From contig NC_134030.1 of NCBI RefSeq assembly GCF_964204645.1, positions 372,001 to 436,000 on the forward strand: a DNA stretch of 64,000 bases, given 5' to 3'. The stretch comes from Tubulanus polymorphus (lineage: Eukaryota > Nemertea > Palaeonemertea > Tubulaniformes > Tubulanidae). Position 1 is the stretch's first letter. Every line of letters begins with the position of its first letter. Positions 24,926 to 35,754 of this stretch are shown here, piece by piece. The notes under the pieces were generated by a model. That model saw only the letters and a list, made by a program, of their open reading frames with translations. It was not told where the DNA came from and did not search any database. Both the position numbers and the translations under genes were made by a program.

Positions 24926-24997
24926 TGCGTTCGCCGGGAATCGAACCCGGATCCATTGCTTGGAAGGCAACGATGCTAACCTTTACACCACGAACGC
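24926..24997 (-). tRNA. tRNA-Gly (anticodon TCC)
   Basis: A full cloverleaf is visible on the minus strand. The acceptor stem is GCGTTCG/CGAACGC, the A box TGGTGTAAAGGTTAGCA, the anticodon loop CTTCCAA (anticodon TCC), the B box GGTTCGATTCC, and the discriminator A. A run of T residues follows at its 3' side (plus-strand poly-A at about 24909-24917). It is very close to metazoan tRNA-Gly(TCC). Confidence 0.96.
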
Positions 24998-26398
24998 CGC
25001 TTGCAAACGGTGCATTTCGACTAGTAACCCATTTCTAACACGTGGTTAGGAGATTGAAATAAAATCTCCGACCGTCTGAATGTGGCGTATTGTGTTCAAC
25101 AGATGGTTACATATCTTATACGGGTTTATGTTTATTTCTATCATACGGGTTATGTTCCAGATGTGACCTAAATTCGATGATGTCAAAGGGTTACCCATGA
25201 AGGCAGCCATTATCCAATGTTTTCTAGAAGGGTGTGTTTATATATCCGCATCAATTCAATGACGTCATAGGGGGATTAACGGAAGCAAACATCTTTTCTT
25301 GAAGTGTATCACATGCCTAACCACATCGAGATCATGATGTCATAGGGGAATTTCTTTTCCATATCAATTCCGACGTCATAAGCACATTCTTAGTCACCAC
25401 TTTTTTCATATGACGTCATAAGGAGATTCAAGGGCGCAGACATATTTACGGGAAAGAATGATTTCTGAGATGGCTGTTTTGGGTTAGATTGATGTTTCCT
25501 GTTCTCTATGAGCAGTCGATGTTTGGCTCTTGTAATCGTGAATCATATACGTTACTGGAGGGTCTGGTCACAGGCGTGGATTGAGGGGGTATTGAGGGTA
25601 TTGTAAAGCAACTGCGGGCCCAAAAATAAATTCCTTGAGTATAATACCTGTCATTTAGCAAGGTATAATTGTTGGTTCATGAAATACCAATTTAATTTAA
25701 TAATTATGACTGTAAATTGTTTATGTTGTTGTTGCAACACTTTTTATTGGATGATTAAATCATGTAAAGTTTTTCGGTAAACCTACAGTTTGTTTGTTTG
25801 TATTAAGCATTATCTATACCTCTATTTATGATGATGCGCAGTTTTTACTGGTTTGTTTAAGTCTGTAGTTATCTGTATGTTCCATAAAAATAAATAAATC
25901 TTGTTGTTTGTTGTTTGTTTTGAATCAGTGCTAGTAATGATACTTCTCCGCAGCGGCCCGACTACTTTTGTAAACTACGATAAAATTTGTAATCGGTTCA
26001 TTTTGAATAGGCTGCTGGACCTGGTTATGGTTAGCCTGATCAGATTATCCAGTCGATCTGAATTACTGCTCTTACCCAAGTCTGTGTCCCAACTCGCTTC
26101 GGTCTGTGGCGTCGGGCCGGAGGATCGCCGCGACTGACAAAAGGGTGCCACAAGGATTCAACTATTGTAAACTTCAGATAAAATATGCAAACATCTCAAT
26201 TCACAGAATATATTTCACATATGGTTGATAAAGAAAGCATGTCCCCCTTCGGCCCCATTCGGCCTTCAGAGTGATTCATTAAAGGCCCGCAGCTCCGGCG
26301 CACCAACAGAGAAACCAGTCTAATTGAATGGGAAAGGCTGCCAGTCTGCAAAGGCTTAGTACCAAGTACTCGAGAAGAAAACCATTCTCAAGTCGGTG
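24998..26398. other. Gene-less stretch
   Basis: No gene is supported. Several TGACGTCA-like sites occur (about 25260-25420, e.g. ATGACGTCATA), which may be regulatory or chance. Confidence 0.4.
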
Positions 26399-26501
26399 AT
26401 GTCAAACGCGTTAGAGGTATTTACTGCCCGTTTAGACAACGTTATTCACTTGCCGCAGTTAGTTTCTAGTCACGGGATTGAAAGATTGATTGATTTCAGA
26501 G
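26399..26501 (+). CDS. Possible first coding exon, family not recognised
   Basis: The sequence begins ATG and reads MSNALEVFTARLDNVIHLPQ followed by LVSSHGIERLIDFR. It ends at a strong donor (G then GTAAAT) at phase 1, is GC-richer than its flanks and looks coding. I could not find a convincing continuation. The acceptor at about 27256 (CATTTCAG) gives only a few more residues and then a stop. It is out of phase with PTPMT1, so it is not that gene's first exon. It may be a short gene, a gene fragment or chance. Confidence 0.3.
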
Positions 26502-27294
26502 GTAAATATACGATTTAAATCCTGCTGAGAATCAGGTTTAATTACTCAGTTCAGAGGTGGTATGTGTTCACTGTTTGTCTGTGTGTTTAAGACTGACCCC
26601 CATTTCCGGGATCGATTGAGTAGGAAGCAATTCTTTTGACATTTATTTTGATGGAATATGTTGAATTGAATTGATACTTCGCTTAAAATAAATTATTAAT
26701 CAATTTAATGACCTAAAAGAAATCAAATCGTCGTTTTGGATTATGATGGACGTTTTTTAAGTTAGGAAACGAATTTTGTGGTTTGTGTAAGGTATTAACA
26801 TTGATTGAAACTAGCGGGGGAGGGGTCGGGGGTAAGTTGCTTAGTGTAGGCCTATCCAGAAGCTTGCTACAAACACACAGAGGATTAACAGATTATCAGT
26901 TTACAAAAACTCTGATACTTGGAGCTAGCGCAGGGTCAGTCCATTTACTGACGGCACATAGCACAAGATTTTGTCCCGGTGGTTATTGGACACTCAGTCC
27001 ATGAAATTCAGTCAATGAAATTTCTAATTAAATGTAAGTAATAAATGAACTGAACTTTAATCCCCTGTCTGGCTGTTAATCCCCCTTTGGCTCATAATCC
27101 TGTTACAATTTGCACTGCAGTTTATTTCTTTAATTGCGACATTAATGACATGTTTGTTTAGTGACCCCTGACCCCGACTGTTGAGTTGGCACAGTGCACT
27201 GTGCAGACACCGTTGAACTTGGCTTTATGAACAATTTGGTTGTTTTTCATTTCAGATATAACAAGGTATTCCGCTAGTGTGGGTAGTGACTGAC

Positions 27295-27711
27295 ACTGAG
27301 TGGTCAGCAGCAGTAGTCAGTAGTGGTCAGCAGTGGTCTGTAGCGGTCAGCAGTAGTCATTAGCAGTCAGCATTGGTCAGTAGTGGTCAGCAGCGTTCAG
27401 TAGCAGTCAGCAGCGGTTTGTAGTGGTCAGTAGTGGTCAGCAGTAGTCAGTAGTGGTCAGCAGTAGTCAGTAGTGGTCAGCAGTAGTCAGTAGTGGTCAG
27501 CAGTAGTCAGTAGTGGTCAGCAGTAGTCAGTAGTGGTCAGCAGTAGTCTGTAGCGGTCAGCAGTAGTCATTAGCAGTCAGCAGTGGTCAGTAGCAGTCAG
27601 CAGCGGTTTGTAGTGGTCAGCAGCGGTCAGCAGTAGTCAGCAGTAGTCAGTAGTGGTCAGCAGTAGTCAGTAGTGGTCAGTAGCGGTCAGCAGTAGTCAG
27701 TAGCGGTCAGT
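27295..27711 (+). repeat. 20-bp minisatellite abutting the PTPMT1 start
   Basis: About twenty copies of TAGTGGTCAGCAGTAGTCAG, with many single-base variants. The array stops right at the PTPMT1 start codon. Confidence 0.92.
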
Positions 27712-29571
27712 ATGGTTTTAATGCAGATTGTTCCTCGTATAGCTTTCTACCCGTCGTTGCTGTATAACATCGTTCTAGAGAAATTATCATTCCACAATTG
27801 GTACAACAGAATCGATGAACACATTATACTGGGAGCTCTTCCCTTTAGACATATGACTGAACAGGTATGTATCTTCTAATCCATCCTGTCTCTCTCTCCA
27901 GGTCCCCTCAGGTCTTCTCATTTTCGATAGAATCCTGGAGCTGCAGTTTCTAGAAAATTGGTTGAAATCAACCGGTGGATAGGTTGACATAGTGACTGTT
28001 AAAATTTCATTGTTACTATGGTATTTATCCACCGGTAATCCACTAGCTGCATCCGTTATAATCCATCCTGCCCCCTCCTCCCCAGGTCTCCCCTTCTTCT
28101 CACTTTCAACTCTGTTATTTTGCAGCTGTCTACAGAAGAGAATGTTAAAGGTGTTATAACGATGAATGAAGAATTTGAAACCAGATTTCTGGTCAACACT
28201 CAACAGGTGAATAATCTAAATCCTCTCACAGATTACACCAGTGTAATCTGTGAGGTTACATCGGTGTAATCTGTGAGATTCAGATAACAATGATGTAATC
28301 AGTGAGATTACACCAGTGTATTACACCGAAGTAATCTCACAGATTACAACAATGTGATCTCGCAGATTGCATTGTTGTTATCTCACAGATGAAACCTATG
28401 TAATCAGTGGTGTTAAAAGCAGTTTTTGATCGCTGCGTCACTTGTCGACTTTTGACAGCTTCTAATGTTGCTGCGGTGAAATTACTTCAATTTTGTCAAA
28501 ATCATAGTAAAAAAAAATTCATTCAGTAAATTAATTGGCGCAGCTCTTGCCGCTGCAGTCGCCTCGGTTCCAACGCCACTGGTTATTGAACAGATCATAG
28601 CAATGTAATCTCATAGAGCTGATTGAATCAATCAATAAATGATTGTTTGATTGACAGGAGTGGGAGGAGAATGGAATTAATTGATAAATGATTGTTTGAT
28701 TGACAGGAGTGGGAGGAGAATGGAATTAATTGATAAATGATTGTTTGATTGACAGAAGTGGGAGGAGAATGGAATTCATTGATAAATGATTGTTTGATTG
28801 ACAGGAGTGGGAGGAGAATGGAATTAATTGATAAATGATTGTTTGATTGACAGGAGTAGGAGAATTGAATTAATTGATAAATGATTGTTTGATTGACAGG
28901 AGTAGGAGGAGAATTGAATTAATTGATAAATAATTGTTTGATTGACAGGAGTGGGAGGAGAATGGAATTAAACAGCTCAGATTGGATACCGAAGATTTTA
29001 TCAATTCCCCGACCCTGACGAACATCATCGAAGGGATGAAATTTATCGAACAAATTAAACGTGACAATGGGACAGTGTATGTACATTGTAAAGCAGGTCG
29101 AACGCGTAGCGCTACGATAGTAGCGTGTTACATCATACAGGTACGCCATCTACTGGTCTAAAAAACAACTACCTACGTACCGCCCTCTTCAACACACTAT
29201 AACTAGCTACTCGACTAGAGCCATCTAGTGATTATTCCTGAAACTACGCTACCCGAAACAGTGAATGCATCAGTAGTGCCCTCTAGTATTCAAAGTGTGA
29301 ACTACCCCCTCCTCAGTAGTGCCCTCTAGTATTCATAGTGTGAACTACCCCTCCTCAGTAGTGCCCTCTAGTATTCATAGTGTGAACTACCCTCTCCTCA
29401 GTAGTGCCCTCTATTGTCTATTTTCAGAAGGTCGGCTGCAGTCCGACGGAAGCCGTCGATTTCATACGCGGAAAACGATCGCATATTTTACTCCGTCAAA
29501 AACAAATGGATTCCATCGAAGAATTTTACAATACGATTAAAAATAAACCCGATGTAAACGATACTACGTGA
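27712..29571 (+). CDS. PTPMT1: PTPMT1, mitochondrial PGP phosphatase (4 exons)
   Basis: Exons: 27712-27864, 28126-28206, 28949-29140, 29428-29571, all phase 0, giving 189 aa (vertebrate about 201). PTPMT1 dephosphorylates phosphatidylglycerophosphate on the inner mitochondrial membrane, a step in cardiolipin synthesis. Recognisable segments are [48 protein letters not shown], and the dual-specificity phosphatase P-loop [12 protein letters not shown] with catalytic Cys125 and Arg131. The C-terminus reads [19 protein letters not shown]. In-frame ATGs exist at 27712 and 27721; both leave a short hydrophobic N-terminus that could act in import. Exon 3 starts inside a seven-copy repeat. An AATAAA lies near 29719. 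Confidence 0.94.
28207..28425. repeat. Inverted/direct AATCTGTGAGATTACA repeats
   Basis: PTPMT1 intron 2 contains several direct and inverted copies of CACAGATTACACC/GGTGTAATCTGTG, able to form hairpins. Confidence 0.7.
28623..28977 (+). repeat. 49-bp tandem array carrying the PTPMT1 exon 3 acceptor
   Basis: Seven copies of TTGATAAATGATTGTTTGAT plus TGACAG and the first bases of exon 3 (GAGTGGGAGGAGAATGGAAT). Acceptor AGs end at 28657, 28706, 28755, 28804, 28853, 28899 and 28948; one step is 46 bp, the rest 49. Only the last copy continues into the full exon. Confidence 0.95.
29265..29412 (+). repeat. ~42-bp minisatellite in PTPMT1 intron 3
   Basis: Three to four copies of CTCAGTAGTGCCCTCTAGTA followed by TTCATAGTGTGAACTACCC. 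It ends shortly before, but does not include, the exon 4 acceptor. Confidence 0.85.
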
Positions 29572-30242
29572 CGTCGATTAACTTTACTCCAAGACTATAT
29601 CATCATCATCGTAATCAGGACTAAAAACTACTATAGGATTAAAGGAGTCATCTTGTTTTAAATTGATCTAACACGTTTTTGTTGATTTTATCTCGTTATT
29701 TTCCGATGTCTGTTGAAATAAATTTAACTGTTAGAAAGACAGATTGTTGATTTTAATCAGTGCTGCCCTCTGGTTGGGCTTCTAGTCACTAAGTTTAGTA
29801 GCGGTTCGTCTGTTCTAGTCGCCCTCTCACTACAGAAAGTGCTTCCACTCGCAGAGTTTCTGGTTCCATACACAAAAGATGAAGAACAATGTCTGAAAAT
29901 CTTCTAACAAACTTAATATTTATTTTCACAAAGCTGTTTACTACTAAACGATACACATGTATTACAATATTACGATACACATGTATTACAATATTACGAT
30001 ACACATGTATTACAATATTACAGGTCAGATGATGATGACCAGTTTTTGATAATAGCACATTTTAATCAGTTCCAGCTTTAAATATTTTCACCCCCCACGC
30101 GATGGAGTCAATTAGTCTATTATAACCTTAAACTTTACGGTAATAAATTTAACTAAAAATCCAAGGATTTTTTGCGATGATGTAAAACTTGAAAATGTGC
30201 AAGGATTTTAATGATATATTTATATAATTACAACATGGAAAG
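29572..30242. other. Intergenic tail-to-tail region PTPMT1/SDHD
   Basis: Contains the 3' UTRs of both genes, a 23-bp triplet repeat (ACGATACACATGTATTACAA) at about 29949-30022, and no other gene. Confidence 0.5.
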
Positions 30243-30375
30243 CTGAAGGGTTCCCAGAGTCATAGGCTCACTTTATAAGGGGGTTCCCCGAGTCATAGGC
30301 TCTCTTTATAAGGGGGTTCCCCGAGTCATAGGCTCTCTTTATAAAGGGGTTCCCCGAGTCATAGGCTCTCTAGGG
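30243..30375. repeat. 33-bp tandem repeat
   Basis: Four copies of a unit with GGTTCCCCGAGTCATAGGCT and CTCTTTATAAG; CATAGGC recurs at 30261, 30294, 30327 and 30360. Confidence 0.9.
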
Positions 30376-30654
30376 ACCTTCAATAAAGTACGTATAATTC
30401 TCAACTCACTGCCCTGGTTATTGATCCCCGGAGTGGTGTGCAAGTATACTTTATCAATGACCCCTACTGTACCAATGACCTGGAACCAGTCCGTTATATC
30501 TCTATCGCGTGCAACTGCTGACAACCAGTCTAATAAGCGTTGATAATAAATAAATAATTCTCTTTTTTTAAGTTCATATGTAAAAATTCTGGTCTACAGT
30601 GACTCAGACGTAACTATAGCAACAGTTACTACGGCGATGACGATGGATATTGTT

Positions 30655-32269
30655 TTACTGTTCGATGGCTGGGGTTTTGTTTTTCTTATCGAGAGCCCAG
30701 AAGTATTTGACGGCACCGATGCAGCCGATATCGTTATAGTTAAACACGCAGATACCGGCAAAACCGAGCGCCGCAAATATCAATATCATCCATTCACACA
30801 CCGCAGGGGGCAGCACTTTACGATGGATGTAGTCAACGGCAACAGTGTCTAAACCCCTACAATATAGAATGAAATAAATATCAGTATTGTAACACTAATC
30901 CAGCTGTTAGTATAGTGAGGGGAGGGAGAGGGGAGGAATGGGGAGGGAGGGGGGAGGGGAGGGAGGGGGGAGGGTAGTGAGAGGAGAGGGGTGGGTAGTG
31001 AGAGGAGAGGGGAGGGTAGTGAGGGGGGAGGGGAGGGAGGGAGAGGGGATGAGAGAGAGGAGAGGGAGGGAGAGGGTGTATACATACCAGTAACCATGTA
31101 ACACTAATCCAGCTGCTAGTATAGGGAGGGGAGGAATGGGGAGGGGAGGAATGGGGAGGGGAGGGAGAGGGTGTATACATACCAGTAAGCATGTAACACT
31201 AATCCAGCTGCTAGTATATAATCCATTGCTGGATGCACATATATGAATGATGCTGGTATTAAAGGTATCAAAGCTGTAGCTAAATATCTCTCGACTTTCC
31301 AGTGAACAGATGGTCTCAGGTGTTGTTTAGCGGGATCTCCCCAAACCACTGAAAATACACATCAAACATGTCTATTCATCAGTGGATTCTAGATTTCAGA
31401 ACGACCCACACTCCGTCTATATTCACACTGTCGTAACTTAAGCCCGAAAGTTCGTACAGAAGAACTAACTACATGAATATGCAATCGGCCCCTGGGACCA
31501 GTTGCACAGTCGTGACTTAAGTCCAAAAGTGGTCTTAAATCTAAAAACTGGTCTTAAGTTGTTAGATTGGCTATAGAACTAAGTTGGTCTGAGACTTGTC
31601 TTAAGTCTAAGCCATGACTGTGTAATCGGCCCTTGTTGCCAGGGATTCACAAACAGAAATCAGTTGCCGAGGTCGGAATCGAGGTCGACCTGTTTCACTT
31701 ACTTGGATCAGAAAATCGACTTTTCTCTTTTTTACTTAAAAACACATTTGTCGTATGAATTCTGCGCTGTTGTGATGATTCAGCTGTACCCGCTACTACT
31801 GTTACTAATGGTAACGCCGGTCTACTTGTTACGGATGAGAATTTTGGCCTAAAAAGACCCGCAGTGCCAGTTGTCAGGCCGAACCCTGAAAATAGTGAAA
31901 TATCAACCATATTAATACGTGTCAAGATCGACATCAGATCTGGAGATTGAGAACGTGCAGGCCAGGGATAGAAATTGAGTCTGAGGATAAGGTGCATTCG
32001 GTAGAGAATGCAAGGTTCCAACACTACTGTCAGTGTCACTAGCACCAGTAGAGTAGGCACAGGCAGGAGTAAACGCCAAGGACGCAAGGTCAAATAAAAA
32101 CCTATTTGTTACGCAACAACTTCGCATTGAGGAGTGAGAATAGAAATCGAAATTATAAATATATAGAATATAGAATCAAACAGTGAAATATAGAGTTAAT
32201 TGGTGTTTACGGTAACTAGTTACGGTGATATTTACCTCTAGAACCGAGACGAAATACAAGACCGTTCAT
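30655..32269 (-). CDS. SDHD: SDHD, succinate dehydrogenase anchor subunit (4 exons)
   Basis: Minus-strand exons: 32236-32269, 31703-31885, 31183-31348, 30655-30856; the four-exon layout and phases (1, 1, 2) give 194 aa. This is the small membrane anchor of mitochondrial complex II, binding heme b and ubiquinone. The N-terminus (MNGLVFRLGSRGFGL, then RRIHTTN) looks like a transit peptide. The mature part has SVHWKVERYLATALIPLIPA (TM1), a second helix with AMDYILAAGLVLHAYW, including the expected heme-ligand His, then VDYIHRK with the quinone-site Tyr. The third helix is FAALGFAGICVFNYNDIG. The tail WALDKKNKTPAIEQ is longer than in vertebrates. The 3' end of exon 3, with its donor, is duplicated in intron 3. 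Confidence 0.92.
30893..31216 (-). repeat. G-rich array with duplicated SDHD exon 3 end
   Basis: GGGAGGGGAGG-type simple sequence alternates with copies of the exon 3 end. TAACACTAATCCAGCTG is found at 30895, about 31100 and about 31195. The middle copy (31084-31123) keeps the donor context (minus strand TTACTG then GTATGT); the left copy has lost it. Confidence 0.88.
31485..31634. mobile_element. Palindromic MITE in SDHD intron 2
   Basis: The left end GACCAGTTGCACAGTCGTGA and right end CATGACTGTGTAATCGGCCC are imperfect inverted repeats, with internal repeats of GACTTAAG/CTTAAGTC. Confidence 0.6.
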
Positions 32270-32889
32270 CTTTACCAGTGTACGGATCCGGACTCGTGGA
32301 GCGGACCGGCGCGATAGAAAAATGAAAATGGTTATTCGTACGGATTGCTCCGATGACTCCGTTTCCTTACGGGACCTGTGTGGAGAAAACTCAAGTCATT
32401 GAAGGTCATTCTGGAAGACGAACTACGGCAATCCAATCCATAGCCCGTGGTGTAGTATTACTGCATGTATTTGCCACGTAACGCTCATGCATTCCGAAAA
32501 AACAAGTCCTCTATCATATCATCATATCGTATCATAATTTACCGTCAATTGAAGGCATGTAAGCCTCTCTTGCATTGAAACTAAGTGTACTCGTAAGGTA
32601 GGCACTTAAGGTGTCCTCTTAGTGTTCCTTTTTTATGAGGGTGCTGTCATGAGATTAAAGTCTATATTTTTTCTTAGTGATTTAAAGTTTTCTTTTTTAA
32701 ATTTCGTAGTCAAATTTCATTCTTAGAAGTCCTGATAGCTATTTTTTCTCTCGCTTAGTGTAGCCCTGATTTAGTGTGTTGTTTATTAACATGGCTGATT
32801 CCCACCCATGGCAGTTGATTCAGACCCCTCTAATGAGGAGCCGCTCGATATTTCGCTGATATCAACCCATTCATCTGACACTTGGTCAT

Positions 32890-33435
32890 CCGATGAGTCC
32901 ATTTGAAATCTCACAATATTTCTCAGAAGATTTTTGTAGTCTGGTCGATCCTTTGCACTATTTCTCGGCTAATTTTCTGTAGAGCATGCTTCAGTCTTGT
33001 TGTTTGTTTCAATGGTCTGTTAGAAGTTTTCGATGTTTTTCGCTGTTTGTTTTGTAACCGCTGTTCCTGTGTCCAGTTCGGAGTGATACTAACAGCATTG
33101 AGATTACTATCGTTTGTTTTCCGAAAATTTAAATATGCTTGTAAGATTAGTTGTTTTTCTGAAGTTGTTGAAAGGATAACTCTCATTGGCCTTGGCCTTC
33201 ATCCCGTTTTCCGAGCCGTGTCACGTGTCGAGGTTTGGCAATTTTTCCTCCGAGCCCCAAACATTTCATTAGATTTTCAATTATTGTTGATTCAGAATTT
33301 TCACGGCTTTCAGAGTCAGCTATTTTTGGTTCCTCAATATTATGAATTATAATATGCGTTCGACGCTTATCCATTTCTTCCAGATCTCGCTTGAATTTCT
33401 TGAGTTGATCTAACAGCTGTGTGGAATAGATCGAA
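32890..33435 (-). pseudogene. LINE ORF1 remnant, unit 1
   Basis: Two minus-strand frames join end to end with a frameshift at about 33185. The first reads MDKRRTHIIIHNIEE and ends PRHVTRLGKRDEGQGQ; the second continues MRVILSTTSEKQLIL, then ITPNWTQEQRLQNK. The order IHNI, then RLGK, then (P)RVILS, then ITPN-T-EQR is the RRM-like nucleic-acid-binding region of L1/CR1-type ORF1 proteins. No ORF2 is near. It is broken and probably non-functional. Confidence 0.65.
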
Positions 33436-33545
33436 AATGTCGTTTTTGATTTGTGGAAAGTAGTTTTTCGCCGTATTCGCAGTTTGCTATCATGTGTATA
33501 GTGAAGAGGATGTGCCGTGGAATATCAATTGAATCAATCGACACT

Positions 33546-34565
33546 TTATTTCAGATTGTTTTTTTTTCTTGTACGTCCTTCTCTAGAAATACAACTAGTT
33601 ATTTCTTTTCGAAATTTTCTTAAACTGATGAAATACACGATGAAATTAATTGCATTGTTTGACGTTTCAAGTGTGGATGTTGACAATGTGATGATTTGAA
33701 GCATGTAAGGTTTACGGGGCCACATTAGAATTGACGGTCTCGTATGTAGAACAGTACTGACCATATTATTAGGTAGCGATAGAAATAAATAAACGCATGT
33801 TATCGCAACAAGATTTTTAATACAGGCGCGGTCTTGTTTGGACATATTTTGTACAGTTTTCCGAGAAGATTTCACTGATCGCGACGCCAGTTTTATAGCG
33901 ATTATGATAATACACGAAACGCTTATGAAGTACGGAGCAAAGCAAAGAGTAATCAGTTTGATTACAGTTATAGCTGTCCTGAATACGGCATTCTCTGCAG
34001 ATCGGAAATTAGGAAATATTATACAGTTTTTGGTTCCGTCTGCGGCGTAAGTATGGATGCCATATACGTTGAACATAGCGCCCTCTACCAGTAAAACAAC
34101 GATCCACTGGCAGACGATCACGTATCGACGCCGTGTTTTGGTAAAAGTTGTCGAAGCTTTCAGAGGTATAGAAATAGCAAGCGACCTTTCTACGGCAAAG
34201 ACGCACAACGTCCACGTCGATAGTTTTATCGAAACGTTGACTGTGATGAGTAAAAACTTACAAACAAATTCGGAAATCGTGTAAAAGACATATATACCGA
34301 AGCCGGTATTCGAAGCGTAGCTGATCTTTTCCAACAATTTCAGTGACATCGAGTTCAAGTATATAATATCTGATGTAGCCAATGAGATTAAGTATTGAAC
34401 ACTGGGACCGTCTAGTTCATTACGCAGTCGGACTAGTAAAACTAGTGTCAGAAAGCTGCCGACACTACCGACAATCATCACGAGATATATTAGTAAACTG
34501 TACGTGTACCAGACGGTCGACTGCCAATGCTCCGAAGGCGACTGCAGAAAAAATGAACGATTCAT
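33546..34565 (-). CDS. Class A GPCR, array copy 1
   Basis: Intact single-exon frame of 339 aa. The N-terminus is MNRSFFLQSPSEHW with an N-glycosylation site (NRS). TM1 has MIVGSVGSFLTLVLLV, TM2 SLATSDIIYLNS, and TM3 ends LCVFAVERSLAIS with ERS in place of DRY. ECL2 carries a Cys (TKNCIIFPNF), TM6 FLSLPNNM, and TM7 NNAINFIVYFISLRKF in place of NPxxY. It is a rhodopsin-family receptor, ligand unknown, unrelated at sequence level to the 9-13 kb pair. A TATA-like TATAATTA lies about 100 bases upstream of the start on the minus strand. It differs from copies 2 and 3 at about ten residues. Confidence 0.85.
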   Translation of the reverse strand: MNRSFFLQSPSEHWQSTVWYTYSLLIYLVMIVGSVGSFLTLVLLVRLRNELDGPSVQYLISLATSDIIYLNSMSLKLLEKISYASNTGFGIYVFYTISEFVCKFLLITVNVSIKLSTWTLCVFAVERSLAISIPLKASTTFTKTRRRYVIVCQWIVVLLVEGAMFNVYGIHTYAADGTKNCIIFPNFRSAENAVFRTAITVIKLITLCFAPYFISVSCIIIIAIKLASRSVKSSRKTVQNMSKQDRACIKNLVAITCVYLFLSLPNNMVSTVLHTRPSILMWPRKPYMLQIITLSTSTLETSNNAINFIVYFISLRKFRKEITSCISREGRTRKKNNLK

Positions 34566-34839
34566 GATTCCGTCAAAAAGATTAAATTAATCCAAGCGCG
34601 CCTCTGTAAAAATGAGCTTAATACGTGAATGTTAGTGAGTGATGCGTGCCGGCCGGTCGGTCTAATTATAACCTAATGACGTATCAGTAACGCACATATA
34701 ACGACGTAAATTAATTTGCTCTGAACATCACACATCACACAATTTATATGTGGATTACAAACAGTGTGATGTGCAATGTTTGAACTACAAACAAACAATG
34801 TCGACTAGCCCCATTTGTCGTGGATTGTCATCCCGTTAG

Positions 34840-34975
34840 ATGCGGGCAAAATAGGCAAAATTATCCACGAAAGATTTTATATCATCAAAATGTCTAACAA
34901 ACTCACGGTCATTCGGGACGGTCATTCGGCGGAGTCATGAAAACAGTGCGGGACTTTTTTGTGAGTTCAAAAGAT
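34840..34975 (+). mobile_element. Penelope-like fragment, unit 1
   Basis: The plus strand, in a frame with one stop, reads AKLSTKDFISSKCLTNS. This corresponds to AKLFTKNLISSKCLTNS in the better Penelope-like piece at 52412-52720. The same fragment is present in units 2 (about 37705-37835) and 3 (about 40535-40665). Confidence 0.5.
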
Positions 34976-34989
34976 AACATAAGACACAC

Positions 34990-35200
34990 TAACTATCCGT
35001 GTGGAACGAGAGAAACCCCCACAATAAATTCAGCCTAAACATTTCCCCTGATGATGGCCGAAACGTTGCACAAAAGTACGCCTGATGATGGCTAATAGTC
35101 TTTAGCCGAAACGTTGCGCAAATATATATAACTCTTCTATTCAAGTTTCTCGTTTTGGCTGAACTTATTGCGGGATTTCTCTCGTTGAAACTTTTAATTT
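34990..35200 (+). repeat. Palindrome with hammerhead-core-like motifs, unit 1
   Basis: Outer arms GAGAGAAACCCCCACAATAA and inverted TTATTGCGGGATTTCTCTC enclose two motifs: CCTGATGATGGCCGAAACG (35046-35066) and CTGATGATGGCTAATAG plus TCTTTAGCCGAAACG (35081-35113). In the second, GGCTAA and TTAGCC can pair. Confidence 0.65.
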
Positions 35201-35754
35201 TGGAAACTTTCCTTTTCCCTGAAGTGGCGAGTATATTACCATCTAAAAATCAGTTTGGGTATATAACCACGGACCAAAGAGTCCATGGTTTAACCATTCA
35301 CCAAAATGGTTTTTATGTTCATGTTATATAACCATGGACCACGAAGATAACGCTCATGCATTCCGAAAATCAAGTCCTCTATCATAATTTACCGTCAGTT
35401 GAAGGCCTGTAAAGGCCATGACTAAACAGCTTCTCTTGCTTTGAAACAAGTGTACTCGTAAGGTAGGCACTTAACGTGCCCTCTTAGTGTTCCTTTTTTA
35501 TGAGGGTGCTGTCATGAGATTAAAGTCTATATTTTTTCTTAGTGATTAAAAGTTTTCTTTTTTAATTTCGTAGTCAAATTTCATTGTTAGAAGTCCTGAT
35601 AGCTATTTTTTTCTTTCGCTTAGTGTAGCCCTGATTTAGTGTGTTGTTTATTTACATGGCTGATTCCCACCCATGGCAGTTGATTCAGACCCCTCTAATG
35701 AGGAGCCGCTCGATATTTCGCTGATATCAACCCATTCATCTGACACTTGGTCAT

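Noticed and set aside
26399-26501. This exon as the first exon of PTPMT1
   Set aside because: It ends at phase 1, whereas the segment before the PTPMT1 start offers only a phase 0 acceptor, and the PTPMT1 N-terminus is complete without it.
32903-33352. 149-codon plus-strand frame, repeated in the other two units
   Set aside because: Antisense shadow of the LINE ORF1 remnant, which has the recognisable motifs.
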